7,798 nucleotides of DNA from Puniceicoccales bacterium. GTDB lineage: Bacteria; Verrucomicrobiota; Verrucomicrobiae; Opitutales; LL51. The translations under genes and the position numbers were made by a program. The stretch is taken from positions 1-7,798 of the forward strand of contig JAITBR010000030.1 of NCBI GenBank assembly GCA_031283485.1, read 5' to 3'. Within the stretch, counting starts at the first letter, position 1. Each line of letters starts with the position of its first letter. The notes beneath the pieces were generated by a model. It ran no database searches and was not told the origin of the DNA. It saw only the letters and a program-made list of their open reading frames with translations. Below are positions 1-7,244 of the stretch, piece after piece.

Positions 1-243
1 GCTGAACACACCTGCGTGATAATTGATCCTCCACGTGGCGGGTGTGACCGCAGTTTCATTGAACAAATTTTGGCGTTCACTCCCCGCAAAATTGTTTACG
101 TATCATGTGCACCAGATACGCAGGCAAGGGACCTTAAGTTGTTGACTAGTAAGTATAAAATTGAAATGCTGCAACCGGTCGATATGTTTCCTCAGACGCG
201 ACACATAGAAAATATTGCCGTTTTGAAATCCATTAATTTTTGA
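1..243 (+). CDS. Class-I uracil-C5 RNA methyltransferase (RlmD/TrmA family), C-terminal fragment
   Basis: Only the last 80 codons are present; the gene starts left of the window and is open from base 1. Enzymes of this family transfer a methyl group from S-adenosylmethionine to C5 of a uridine in 23S rRNA or tRNA. The fragment shows the family's C-terminal signatures in order: DPPRGG (bases 25-42); YVSCAPDTQARDL, with the catalytic nucleophile Cys at 106-108; and DMFPQTRHIEN, with the general-base Glu at 208-210. The stop codon is at 241-243. The N-terminal TRAM domain and any Fe-S cysteines that would separate RlmD/RlmC from TrmA or other paralogues lie outside the window, so the exact RNA target cannot be given. 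It lies 36 nt upstream of glmS on the same strand and may be the first visible gene of the operon. The family call is very secure; the member is not. Confidence 0.93.
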   Translation, partial: AEHTCVIIDPPRGGCDRSFIEQILAFTPRKIVYVSCAPDTQARDLKLLTSKYKIEMLQPVDMFPQTRHIENIAVLKSINF

Positions 244-279
244 CTCGCAATGGTGTGAAATTTGCCTAATCATAATTTC

Positions 280-2124
280 ATGTGCGGAATCATAGGGTAC
301 GTCGGTAATAAGGGTGCTGTGCAAATTTTACTAGACGGACTAACGCGTCTGGAATATCGCGGCTACGATTCGGCTGGCATAGCGGTTGTATGCGATTCTA
401 GCTTTCACACATTGCGTAGGGTTGGGCGCGTGGCAAATCTCGTGAGAGCCGCCAATAAAATGGGCGACATCGGGTGCGTCGGTATCGGTCATACCCGCTG
501 GGCAACACACGGTGTAGTTTCTGAAAAAAATGCCCATCCGCATCAAAGTACGCATGGCTTATTCAGTATCGTGCACAATGGCGTGGTCGAGAACTACGAA
601 AGTATAAAAGAATTTCTTTTGGAACATGGATTTACATTCAATTCTGAGACCGATACGGAAATTCTGGCGAATCTCATAGAGTACCATTTTAACAAAGAGC
701 CGGATTCCGGAGATAAATTTTTGCAAAGTGTTCGAAAAGCTTTATCTCATGTACAGGGGACCTATGGTCTTGCTATTTTATGCAAAGATTATGCCACTGA
801 AATTGTAGTTGCCCGCAAAAGCTCGCCTCTACTAATTGGAATCGGCAATGGCGAAATGTTTGTGGCGAGCGACGCCTCTGCGATTGCCCAACACACGCGC
901 AATGTCATATATTTGAATGATGGAGAAATTGCACACCTGACACCATCGAATTTTTTCATAACAACCCTACGCAACGAAAGTGTCGATGTTGTAAAATGCG
1001 AGCTAGATTGGGAAATTGAAGACGCTGATCGCGGTAGGTATGAGCATTACATGCTGAAAGAAATATTTGAACAGCCACGCGCATTGGAAAACGCCATGCG
1101 TGGTCGATTTTCTGATGATCTTAGCACAGCAAAATTCGGTGGCCTTGGAATGACCACGCGGGAATTGAGGCAGGTGGATAGGATTTTGTTTTGCGCATGT
1201 GGAACAGCATGGATAGCATGCCTAGTGGCTGAATATTTGATTGAAAAATACGCCAGAATTCCCGTTGAAGTCGAATATGCCTCGGAATTTAGGTATCAAA
1301 ATTCGCCATTGGATAAAAATACGCTGGTGTTTGTGATTAGTCAGTCCGGCGAAACACTCGATACCATGGCAGCTTTGCGGGAAGCTAAAAGAAAAGGATT
1401 TCGCACATTGGCAATTACAAATGTTGTTGGTTCGGCGATATCTCGCGAGTCAGATGGCGGGATTTATCAACATTCCGGACCGGAAATTGGGGTGGCATCC
1501 ACAAAGGCATTTACCGCTCAAATTTGTATTGCTGCGATGTTGGCTCTGTACCTTGGGCGCATGCGTGATATGTCATTTGAAGATGGCATAGCCTTTGTTG
1601 AAGCTCTCCACCAACTTCCGAGTGTTGTCGAGAAAGTTCTAGGGCAGAGCACAATTATTCAGGCAATCGCGGAGAAGTATGCTCAATGCGATGATATGCT
1701 CTTCCTCGGTCGCCAGGCGATGTTCCCCATCGCTCTTGAAGGTGCACTTAAGCTAAAGGAAATTTCATACATGCACTCCGAAGGCTATCCTGCGGCAGAA
1801 ATGAAGCACGGTCCAATTGCTCTCGTTTCGGAAAAGTGTCCATGTTTTTTTTTGGCGACTCAGGAGCACATTGTGCAGAAAAATATAGCCAGCATACAAG
1901 AAGTACGCTCTCGCCACGCGAAAGTGGTCGCCATTGCGACAGTTGGTAGTGAATTGGGTGAAAAATTTGTTGACGATTTGATCCTTGTTCCCAAAGTTCA
2001 CCCTGCCTTGCAACCGATAGTTGCCACAATCCCCGTTCAGCTATTTGCCTATTACGTTGCCAAATTTCGCGGTTGTGACATCGATAAGCCAAGAAATTTG
2101 GCGAAATCAGTTACCGTAGAATAA
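280..2124 (+). CDS. glmS: Glutamine--fructose-6-phosphate aminotransferase (isomerizing), GlmS
   Basis: Makes glucosamine-6-phosphate from fructose-6-phosphate and glutamine, the first step towards UDP-GlcNAc for peptidoglycan and lipopolysaccharide; cytoplasmic. The protein has 614 residues (E. coli GlmS 609) and is complete. The N-terminal class-II glutaminase domain begins MCGIIGYVG, so Cys2 becomes the N-terminal nucleophile once Met is removed. It also shows RGYDS (27-31), GHTRWATHG (70-78), HNGVVEN (99-105) and SETDTE (122-127). The linker has MLKEIFEQP (258-266). Two SIS sugar-isomerase domains follow, with CGT (307-309), SQSGET (354-359), EIGVASTKAF (402-411), KEISYMHSEGYPAAEMKHG (493-511; presumed catalytic Glu494 and His510) and the C-terminal DKPRNLAKSVTVE (Lys609). 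An in-frame TTG at 262 would add six residues and bury the nucleophile, so ATG 280 is chosen. No convincing Shine-Dalgarno sequence precedes it. No glmS ribozyme fits in the 36-nt leader. Confidence 0.98.
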   Translation: MCGIIGYVGNKGAVQILLDGLTRLEYRGYDSAGIAVVCDSSFHTLRRVGRVANLVRAANKMGDIGCVGIGHTRWATHGVVSEKNAHPHQSTHGLFSIVHNGVVENYESIKEFLLEHGFTFNSETDTEILANLIEYHFNKEPDSGDKFLQSVRKALSHVQGTYGLAILCKDYATEIVVARKSSPLLIGIGNGEMFVASDASAIAQHTRNVIYLNDGEIAHLTPSNFFITTLRNESVDVVKCELDWEIEDADRGRYEHYMLKEIFEQPRALENAMRGRFSDDLSTAKFGGLGMTTRELRQVDRILFCACGTAWIACLVAEYLIEKYARIPVEVEYASEFRYQNSPLDKNTLVFVISQSGETLDTMAALREAKRKGFRTLAITNVVGSAISRESDGGIYQHSGPEIGVASTKAFTAQICIAAMLALYLGRMRDMSFEDGIAFVEALHQLPSVVEKVLGQSTIIQAIAEKYAQCDDMLFLGRQAMFPIALEGALKLKEISYMHSEGYPAAEMKHGPIALVSEKCPCFFLATQEHIVQKNIASIQEVRSRHAKVVAIATVGSELGEKFVDDLILVPKVHPALQPIVATIPVQLFAYYVAKFRGCDIDKPRNLAKSVTVE

Positions 2125-2127
2125 TGC

Positions 2128-4575
2128 GTGAAAATTTGCCTGCGAGTTGCCCTATTATTTCTGGTTGGCGTACACATATGCGGCGCGATGGTTGACGATC
2201 CAGAGTTCAAGTATCGCTGTGCTGAACTGGCTTTCGACCAAGCTGATTACGCAGTTTCACGGAAGCTCTACGGAGAAATTATTACCAATTCTCCACAGTT
2301 ACAGTTGATGGCGTTATGTGGAATTTTGGATTCTCTACTTTGCTCGGGGCAATGGATTGCCGCCGAACAATGCGTAAATGCTATTGATTTTAGCCAATTC
2401 GAAGGTGTAAACGGTTGCGACGATCTCGCGCTGAGAATGTGCTTTATTCTGATTAAAAATCGGCATTTTGTTAGTGCCGCGCACATTTTAAAGAAAATTA
2501 ACTTTGTTCACCTTGAAGATAGCATGCGATCCTGGTATCACCTGTTGAACGCCGTGATATTGTGGGATGGGCGAAAATTCAAGGATGCGGACGCCGAGTT
2601 TGTTTTAGCAAAAACGTATGCCAAATCTGACGAACAGCTGCACATAATAGATATATTAAATTTGCAGAACATTGTCTCCGAGATTGATGTTACCGCCAAT
2701 CTCAGCACCATCGAAAATTCCCTAATAGCCCAGATATCGATGTGTAAAAATAGTTTACATTCGCTAGACATTGCAAAGCTATATGTCCTATTTTTGAGCA
2801 ATATCGGAAGGCGAAATATGGCGATAGATTTGCTTGAGAAATGTTTGCAAGATATTAAATGTCAAGATGATGTGTGCGTAATGCAAACATACCATGCCAT
2901 GGCATCGGGCGTGCTTTCAGTTGCAGGGCTGGCGGATATGCGATGCGTTTTGCTGGGTGATTGCAGGGTTGAAACGAAACTTCTTGCGCTCAAATTATTA
3001 ATTAGTTCCGCAAGAACGGATGCCGACGCAATTTTAGTTGCCGATTTCTTGGAAACCATATTTTCAAATGTAAGCTCCGATTTAATTAAGCGTTCCATTC
3101 TTCTGGCGAAGATCGCAACTTTTTTGAACGTCGAACGCCTTGATTTGTGCTCGGAGGTGGCTTCTGCGTATATTAAATTGTTTTCGCCGGATAAATTTTT
3201 TAGGGATATCTACGAACTGTTAGCCTACATTGCGCTCGGGGGGAAATTTTTAGAATATCGTAATTCTGCACACTATTTGGATAAATTACGCGCCTCGGCA
3301 ACCAACAACGGCATGCGCACTGCCATCATTCTTAAAATTGCAGATACATTTTTTTACAGCCATGATTTTAAACTAGCTTCCGACATGTACGGAGAAGTAT
3401 TAAAATTCAATGCGGTTGAAAAATGTGGGCATGCCCTTATGAATCAAGTTCTTAGTGACATAGCACTAAATGATTTCGAGCAGGCTTCCATCCACATTCA
3501 TACCGCGAACGGAGAAATTTATGAAAAATTAGACGCTATTGTGGAGTATTTATCCGCATTAAAGCGTAGAAGGATGTACAGTGAGGCCTTGAAGTTCATT
3601 GATTCCATGGGAATCAAAGATTTAACAAGTTTGGCAAGGTGTAAATTTGTTGCACTCAAGGCGGAATTTTTTCTCAAAAAGAAACAGTATGCGCAGGCTT
3701 TGATTCTGTCGTCTAAAATTTGTGATGAGTTGCTACCGAAGCTTAGCGCAAAGGAATACGCTGAGATACATGGTCATGCTTTATTTATCAAAGGGTGTGC
3801 AGCATACAAATTAATGGATTTCCAAACAGCCGGCGAAGCGTTTAATCTGCTGCGTTCAAGTTTCTGCGACACAAGGTATTCTGCGCTCTCTTTTTTTAGA
3901 GAAGCCAAGTTTTTACAAAAATCCGGAGACGTTGCTGGGGCGATTCTTGCCTTGGAATCGTGCCGAGATGCCAGTTATCTCCCATATATTTACTATGAGA
4001 TTGCTTTATTGAAATTTGATGCCAATTTATTTGTTGAAGCGAACGCACTGTTGGAACGTATAATTTACGACTATCCGGGCAGCGATGTAGCAGTGGCGGC
4101 ACGCGTTACTCAGGGCGATATTCTGCGCGCAACAGGAGACTTCGCTAATGCCCAACTCGTGTACGAACACGCGTCAAAATTTGTTTCCAACACACGCAAT
4201 ACAAATTACTTATCTCTCGCTCGTGCCAAATGCTTGATCGCTCAGAAAAATTACGATAATTGTAACCTGGACGGAGCAATAGACATACTCGAAAACTTGT
4301 TTTCAAGTCCCAGTCAAAGTGTCAGTTTTCGACTAGAGTGCGCGGCGGAATATTGCCTAGCGCTGAAGTTGCAGGATAGATGCAAGCAATTGAAACATTT
4401 CGCCTTTGACATTTTGAATAATATTGAAAGCTCAGAGCTACAATTAACCCAAAAATCGCGCTATTGGTTAGTTCAAATTCTATTTATTTTGCGAGATTTA
4501 ACAGATAATTCTTACAGCGATGTGGAATATGTGGAAGATTTTTTCAAAAAGTATAGTGTAGGTTTTAGTGGTTAA
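2128..4575 (+). CDS. Exported TPR-like helical-repeat protein of unknown function (815 aa)
   Basis: I do not recognise a named family. The protein starts with a typical signal peptide: Lys2 and Arg6, a hydrophobic core at about 7-17, and a plausible signal peptidase I site after CGA (18-20). No lipobox is present, so it is probably periplasmic and not a lipoprotein. The rest reads as alpha-helical repeats of TPR/SEL type. The clearest are near 33-56 (AFDQADYAVSRKLYGEII), 400-430 (FFYSHDFKLASDMYGEVL), 553-580 (AAYKLMDFQTAGEAFNLL) and a better-conserved block at 590-690 that includes FDANLFVEANALLERIIYD and ATGDFANAQLVYEHA. The last block resembles TPRs of envelope-assembly proteins such as BamD or CpoB, but that is only a resemblance. 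GTG 2128 is chosen because it supplies the signal peptide; ATG 2188 would remove it. The gene starts 3 nt after glmS and overlaps uppP by 8 nt, implying translational coupling and a cell-envelope role (inference). Confidence 0.85.
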   Translation: MKICLRVALLFLVGVHICGAMVDDPEFKYRCAELAFDQADYAVSRKLYGEIITNSPQLQLMALCGILDSLLCSGQWIAAEQCVNAIDFSQFEGVNGCDDLALRMCFILIKNRHFVSAAHILKKINFVHLEDSMRSWYHLLNAVILWDGRKFKDADAEFVLAKTYAKSDEQLHIIDILNLQNIVSEIDVTANLSTIENSLIAQISMCKNSLHSLDIAKLYVLFLSNIGRRNMAIDLLEKCLQDIKCQDDVCVMQTYHAMASGVLSVAGLADMRCVLLGDCRVETKLLALKLLISSARTDADAILVADFLETIFSNVSSDLIKRSILLAKIATFLNVERLDLCSEVASAYIKLFSPDKFFRDIYELLAYIALGGKFLEYRNSAHYLDKLRASATNNGMRTAIILKIADTFFYSHDFKLASDMYGEVLKFNAVEKCGHALMNQVLSDIALNDFEQASIHIHTANGEIYEKLDAIVEYLSALKRRRMYSEALKFIDSMGIKDLTSLARCKFVALKAEFFLKKKQYAQALILSSKICDELLPKLSAKEYAEIHGHALFIKGCAAYKLMDFQTAGEAFNLLRSSFCDTRYSALSFFREAKFLQKSGDVAGAILALESCRDASYLPYIYYEIALLKFDANLFVEANALLERIIYDYPGSDVAVAARVTQGDILRATGDFANAQLVYEHASKFVSNTRNTNYLSLARAKCLIAQKNYDNCNLDGAIDILENLFSSPSQSVSFRLECAAEYCLALKLQDRCKQLKHFAFDILNNIESSELQLTQKSRYWLVQILFILRDLTDNSYSDVEYVEDFFKKYSVGFSG

Positions 4576-5464
4576 AAAAATATTGGCTATTCTCATTTGC
4601 CTTAAATGTGTAACTTTTTGTGCAGCATCAAATTATGAACAAAGATACAACCATGCAACTGCGATTATACTTGGCATTACCCAAGGCATAACAGAATTTC
4701 TTCCCATATCTTCAACGGGACATATGATTCTGGTAGATAAGCTGCTAAATGATGAATTCGGCAGCGATAACCTGACCACACGTAGCCGTGCCATGAATTC
4801 CTATTTTACGATTATTCAGTGCGGATCAATTCTAGCGATAATTTTAGTATTTTATAGGCGTATTTTGAGTATATTTGCTGCATTTTGCGGCCGTAACTTA
4901 GAAGGACTACAGCTGGTTAAAAATTTGTTGGTATCACTTCTCCCTGCGATTGTTGTTGGTTTATTTTTTGATGGAATTTTGCAAAAATTGCTGTACAACC
5001 CGACTAGTATAGCCTGCGCCTTAATTATCGGCGCAGCGTTGATTTTTACATTTGAAAAAAAATATTCCCATGTGCAAAACTTTTTAAATATAAATGAATT
5101 GCGAACATTTTCCGCCTTTAAAATCGGACTGTGGCAGTGTTTGGCAATGATCCCAGGGACGAGCCGATCGATGGCAACAATCCTCGGTGGATATTCTTGT
5201 AAATTAAAGCGACAAGATGCAGCAGAATACAGTTTCCTGCTGGGATTGGCTACGCTATTTTTGGCAACAGTATTTAAGTTGATAAAGGATCACGAAGCCA
5301 TTTTTGACTGTTTCACACTGCCAACATTTTTCACTGGAATTTTCACGGCATTTATTTTCTCAATTTTGACCATAAAAATATTTCTTAGCTTTCTAGCTAC
5401 AAATGGAATGCGTCCATTTGCCTGGTACAGAATTTTGCTGGGAATTTTGATACTTCTCAACTAA
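4568..5464 (+). CDS. uppP: Undecaprenyl-diphosphatase UppP (BacA family)
   Basis: Polytopic inner-membrane phosphatase that converts undecaprenyl diphosphate to undecaprenyl phosphate, recycling the lipid carrier for peptidoglycan and other wall polymers; overproduction of the family gives bacitracin resistance. 298 residues (E. coli 273). Both family signatures are present: QGITEFLPISSTGH (39-52, giving the (E/Q)xxxE pair Gln39/Glu43 and His52) and PGTSRS (196-201, catalytic Arg200). Strongly hydrophobic segments follow throughout, for example about 80-97, 118-135, 148-163, 222-238, 254-274 and 286-297. Unlike E. coli UppP, about 25 residues precede the first family-conserved helix, and they look like a signal peptide (Lys3-Lys4, hydrophobic 5-17, small residues 19-21). 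GTG 4568 overlaps the end of the TPR gene, so it is probably coupled; an in-frame TTG at 4583 is the only near alternative and keeps most of the extension. Confidence 0.96.
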   Translation: MVKKILAILICLKCVTFCAASNYEQRYNHATAIILGITQGITEFLPISSTGHMILVDKLLNDEFGSDNLTTRSRAMNSYFTIIQCGSILAIILVFYRRILSIFAAFCGRNLEGLQLVKNLLVSLLPAIVVGLFFDGILQKLLYNPTSIACALIIGAALIFTFEKKYSHVQNFLNINELRTFSAFKIGLWQCLAMIPGTSRSMATILGGYSCKLKRQDAAEYSFLLGLATLFLATVFKLIKDHEAIFDCFTLPTFFTGIFTAFIFSILTIKIFLSFLATNGMRPFAWYRILLGILILLN

Positions 5465-5490
5465 ACTGAACTCTAGATAGTACCTTCGCG

Positions 5491-6528
5491 CTATGCCGCA
5501 AACTGTTTTAGGAAACGCGTATCATTTTGGTAGAACAATCGGATATCATCCACTTCAAACATGAGCATCGCCAAACGTTCGATTCCAAACCCAAATGCAT
5601 AGCCACTCCAAACATCTGGATCGTACCCAGCCGCGATAAATACATTTGGATGAACCATGCCACAGCCAATAACCTCTATCCAACAATTACTCAATTTCCC
5701 CATATTCCGTACGCGAAAATCCACCTCAAAGCTAGGCTCAGTAAATGGAAAAAAACTAGGACGAAAGCGAATTTCACACCTCGTCCCAAATAATTCTCCA
5801 AAGAAAAAATCTAGGATAGCCTTTAAATCCACAACATTTATATTTCTGTCAACGACCAAACCCTCGCACTGGTGAAAATTGGCACTGTGCGTAGCATCTA
5901 ATGTGTCCCGCCTAAATGTCCTCCCAGGTGAAATAATGCGCAACGGTGGTTCTTCGGCAAGCATTGTCCGAATTTGCACCGTTGAAGTTTGGGAACGCAA
6001 AATATAGCTCTCATTGTCATGTTTTACCACATTATCAACGCACAAATCATCATTAAAATAGAGTGTATCAATGGCATCGCGTGCCGGATGAGACTCGCTT
6101 ACGTTCAAAGCATCGTAGCAATACCAAATCGTTTCAATCTCGGGTCCAAGCGCAACGGTAAATCCAACTTTGCGAAAAATATCAGCCATTGTTTCCTGCA
6201 TCATGGACAAAGGATGCACAGTGCCACACGCCCCAGCCGGTAACGTTGGATCGATTTTTGATCCGAGCAACCGCAACATTTCAGCATCTCCCAAATTTGA
6301 TAGCTTCTCGGCGAACATTCCTTCAATGCATAACTTACACTCGTTGATCAATTTGCCAAAATGTGGCTTCTCCGCCTGGCTAACGAACGCCAACCTACCA
6401 ACTAATCCTCTAATTTTTCCATTGGAGCCAAAGAAAATCGCTTTAGCCTTTTCAAAATCAACGTAGGTGAATACTTCCTTTAAGCACGCTGCTGCATCTT
6501 CCCTAAGACTATTAAAATCACAATCCAT
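5491..6528 (-). CDS. pheS: Phenylalanine--tRNA ligase alpha subunit
   Basis: Catalytic subunit of the heterotetrameric (alpha-beta)2 class-II synthetase that charges tRNA-Phe; it needs PheT, which is not in the window. 345 residues from ATG 6528. The N-terminal 85 or so residues are the tRNA-contacting helical arm (GSNGKIRGL at 34-42). The catalytic core shows HPLSMMQETMADIF (105-118, motif 1), HPARD (147-151), LRSQTSTVQIRTM (177-189), RTFRRDTLDATHSANFHQ (203-220, motif 2), the Phe-pocket strand FPFTEPSFEVD (260-270), GCGMVHPNV (288-296) and GYAFGFGIERLAML (309-322, motif 3). Ala311 lies where E. coli PheS has the Ala294 that sets the size of the amino-acid pocket. A TTG at 6537 would add MFH; ATG 6528 is preferred as the better start codon, though neither has a clear ribosome-binding site. 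It follows rplT by 43 nt, as in many bacteria, and ends 26 nt from the uppP stop in tail-to-tail orientation. Confidence 0.97.
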   Translation of the reverse strand: MDCDFNSLREDAAACLKEVFTYVDFEKAKAIFFGSNGKIRGLVGRLAFVSQAEKPHFGKLINECKLCIEGMFAEKLSNLGDAEMLRLLGSKIDPTLPAGACGTVHPLSMMQETMADIFRKVGFTVALGPEIETIWYCYDALNVSESHPARDAIDTLYFNDDLCVDNVVKHDNESYILRSQTSTVQIRTMLAEEPPLRIISPGRTFRRDTLDATHSANFHQCEGLVVDRNINVVDLKAILDFFFGELFGTRCEIRFRPSFFPFTEPSFEVDFRVRNMGKLSNCWIEVIGCGMVHPNVFIAAGYDPDVWSGYAFGFGIERLAMLMFEVDDIRLFYQNDTRFLKQFAA

Positions 6529-6571
6529 ATGAAACAAATAAATTTTTCACAAAATTAAACTTTCCCGTATG

Positions 6572-6925
6572 CTAGGCAACCTGCCTTGCTTTTTCAACGA
6601 GAGCTTCAAAAGTTTTTGTATCGTGTATCGCTAATTCGCTTAACGACTTTCTATTCAACACGATACCAGCTTTTTTCAGGCCACTTATAAACCTATTATA
6701 GGGCAAACCATCTTCACGACAAGCCGCATTTATGCGCACTATCCACAATTGGCGAAAATCCGCCTTGCGGCGTTTTCTATCGCGGTACGCAAATTGTCCA
6801 GCGCGCCATAGTGCATCCTTGGCATAGCGAAACAACTTCGATTTTTTTCCAAAATACCCGCTTGTCTGCTCCAACACCCTCCTGCGACGTTTCTTAGTTG
6901 CTACCCCATTGGTCACTCTCGGCAT
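6572..6925 (-). CDS. rplT: 50S ribosomal protein bL20
   Basis: Early-assembly 23S rRNA-binding protein, essential for 50S subunit formation. 117 residues, the normal length. The start MPRVTNGVATKKRRRRVLEQ and the basic block with GYFGKKSKLFR are the extended rRNA-binding N-terminal tail. FAYRDRKRRKADFRQLWIVR and INAACREDGLPYNRFISGLK are the diagnostic core of bL20. The globular C-terminal part (about 60-117) is the one that represses its own operon in E. coli; no L20 operator could be recognised here. ATG 6925 has a strong upstream GAGGGG. It sits 32 nt after rpmI in the same transcription unit. Confidence 0.98.
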   Translation of the reverse strand: MPRVTNGVATKKRRRRVLEQTSGYFGKKSKLFRYAKDALWRAGQFAYRDRKRRKADFRQLWIVRINAACREDGLPYNRFISGLKKAGIVLNRKSLSELAIHDTKTFEALVEKARQVA

Positions 6926-6931
6926 ACTTAA

Positions 6932-6937
6932 CCCCTC
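6932..6937 (-). promoter_or_regulatory. Shine-Dalgarno sequence of rplT
   Basis: GAGGGG on the - strand, 6 nt before the rplT ATG. It is purine-rich in an otherwise AT-rich spacer, and it confirms ATG 6925 as the start. Confidence 0.75.
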
Positions 6938-6957
6938 TTCATTTTTTAATCAACTAA

Positions 6958-7152
6958 TCATAAGCCAGCAGATATTGCGCATCTCACTTGCGAAGCCATA
7001 CCGGCACCCAGTGATTTGTCAACCTCGGAACTTTTGAGTTGCCTCGATGACTTATGCCGCATCAAATGCCTGTGCCCGGGTGCACGCCTCAACACCTTAC
7101 CTCCCGCTGTAATCTTAAATCGCTTGGCAAATGCCTTTTTTGTTTTTTGCAT
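6958..7152 (-). CDS. rpmI: 50S ribosomal protein bL35
   Basis: Small, highly basic large-subunit protein; 64 residues, typical of the family. The N-terminal block QKTKKAFAKRFKITAGGKVLRR and the following HRHLMRHKSSRQLK match the bL35 pattern (KT-x-xAA-KRFK-T-GK, then H-L-KS-RLR). It is the first gene of the visible rpmI-rplT-pheS unit. In many bacteria infC is directly upstream; here the upstream sequence is the non-coding, origin-like region instead. ATG 7152 has a good AAGGGG ribosome-binding site 4 nt upstream. Confidence 0.96.
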   Translation of the reverse strand: MQKTKKAFAKRFKITAGGKVLRRAPGHRHLMRHKSSRQLKSSEVDKSLGAGMASQVRCAISAGL

Positions 7153-7156
7153 AACG

Positions 7157-7162
7157 CCCCTT
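7157..7162 (-). promoter_or_regulatory. Shine-Dalgarno sequence of rpmI
   Basis: AAGGGG on the - strand, 4 nt before the rpmI ATG. A second GGGGCGT copy lies about 20 nt further upstream (+ strand 7174-7180) and precedes a three-codon mini-ORF described in the findings. Confidence 0.65.
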
Positions 7163-7188
7163 TATTTTTCCATACGCCCCAGTGGATC

Positions 7189-7216
7189 AGCACAATGTAA
7201 AATGTTGCGATGTCAA
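7189..7216 (-). promoter_or_regulatory. Possible promoter of the rpmI-rplT-pheS operon
   Basis: A perfect -35 hexamer TTGACA lies on the - strand at 7216-7211. With a 16-nt spacer the -10 would be TGTGCT (7194-7189), which matches TATAAT at only three positions; TACATT nearer the -35 matches better but is spaced too closely. The location, about 40-60 nt upstream of rpmI and just outside the origin-like region, is reasonable. Weak call. Confidence 0.3.
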
Positions 7217-7244
7217 CTAAAATTATGGAAATGATTTGCAAAAG

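Noticed and set aside
262..279. In-frame TTG start extending GlmS by six residues
   Set aside because: GlmS needs Cys as the first residue after Met removal; only ATG 280 provides this.
244..279. glmS ribozyme or other riboswitch upstream of glmS
   Set aside because: Only 36 nt lie between the genes, far too short for the ribozyme, and no conserved core is seen.
1845..1856. Long T-run in glmS as a possible frameshift
   Set aside because: The frame continues without a break through the conserved C-terminal PRNLAKSVTVE motif.
1748..2092. 114-codon - strand ORF inside glmS
   Set aside because: It is fully antisense to the strongly conserved SIS domain of GlmS and resembles no known protein.
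2128..2190. Lipoprotein signal in the TPR protein
   Set aside because: The Cys at residue 18 is preceded by Val-His-Ile, which does not fit a lipobox; a signal peptidase I site after residue 20 fits better.
5465..5490. Bidirectional terminator between uppP and pheS
   Set aside because: The 26-nt gap shows no stable stem followed by a T-run on either strand.
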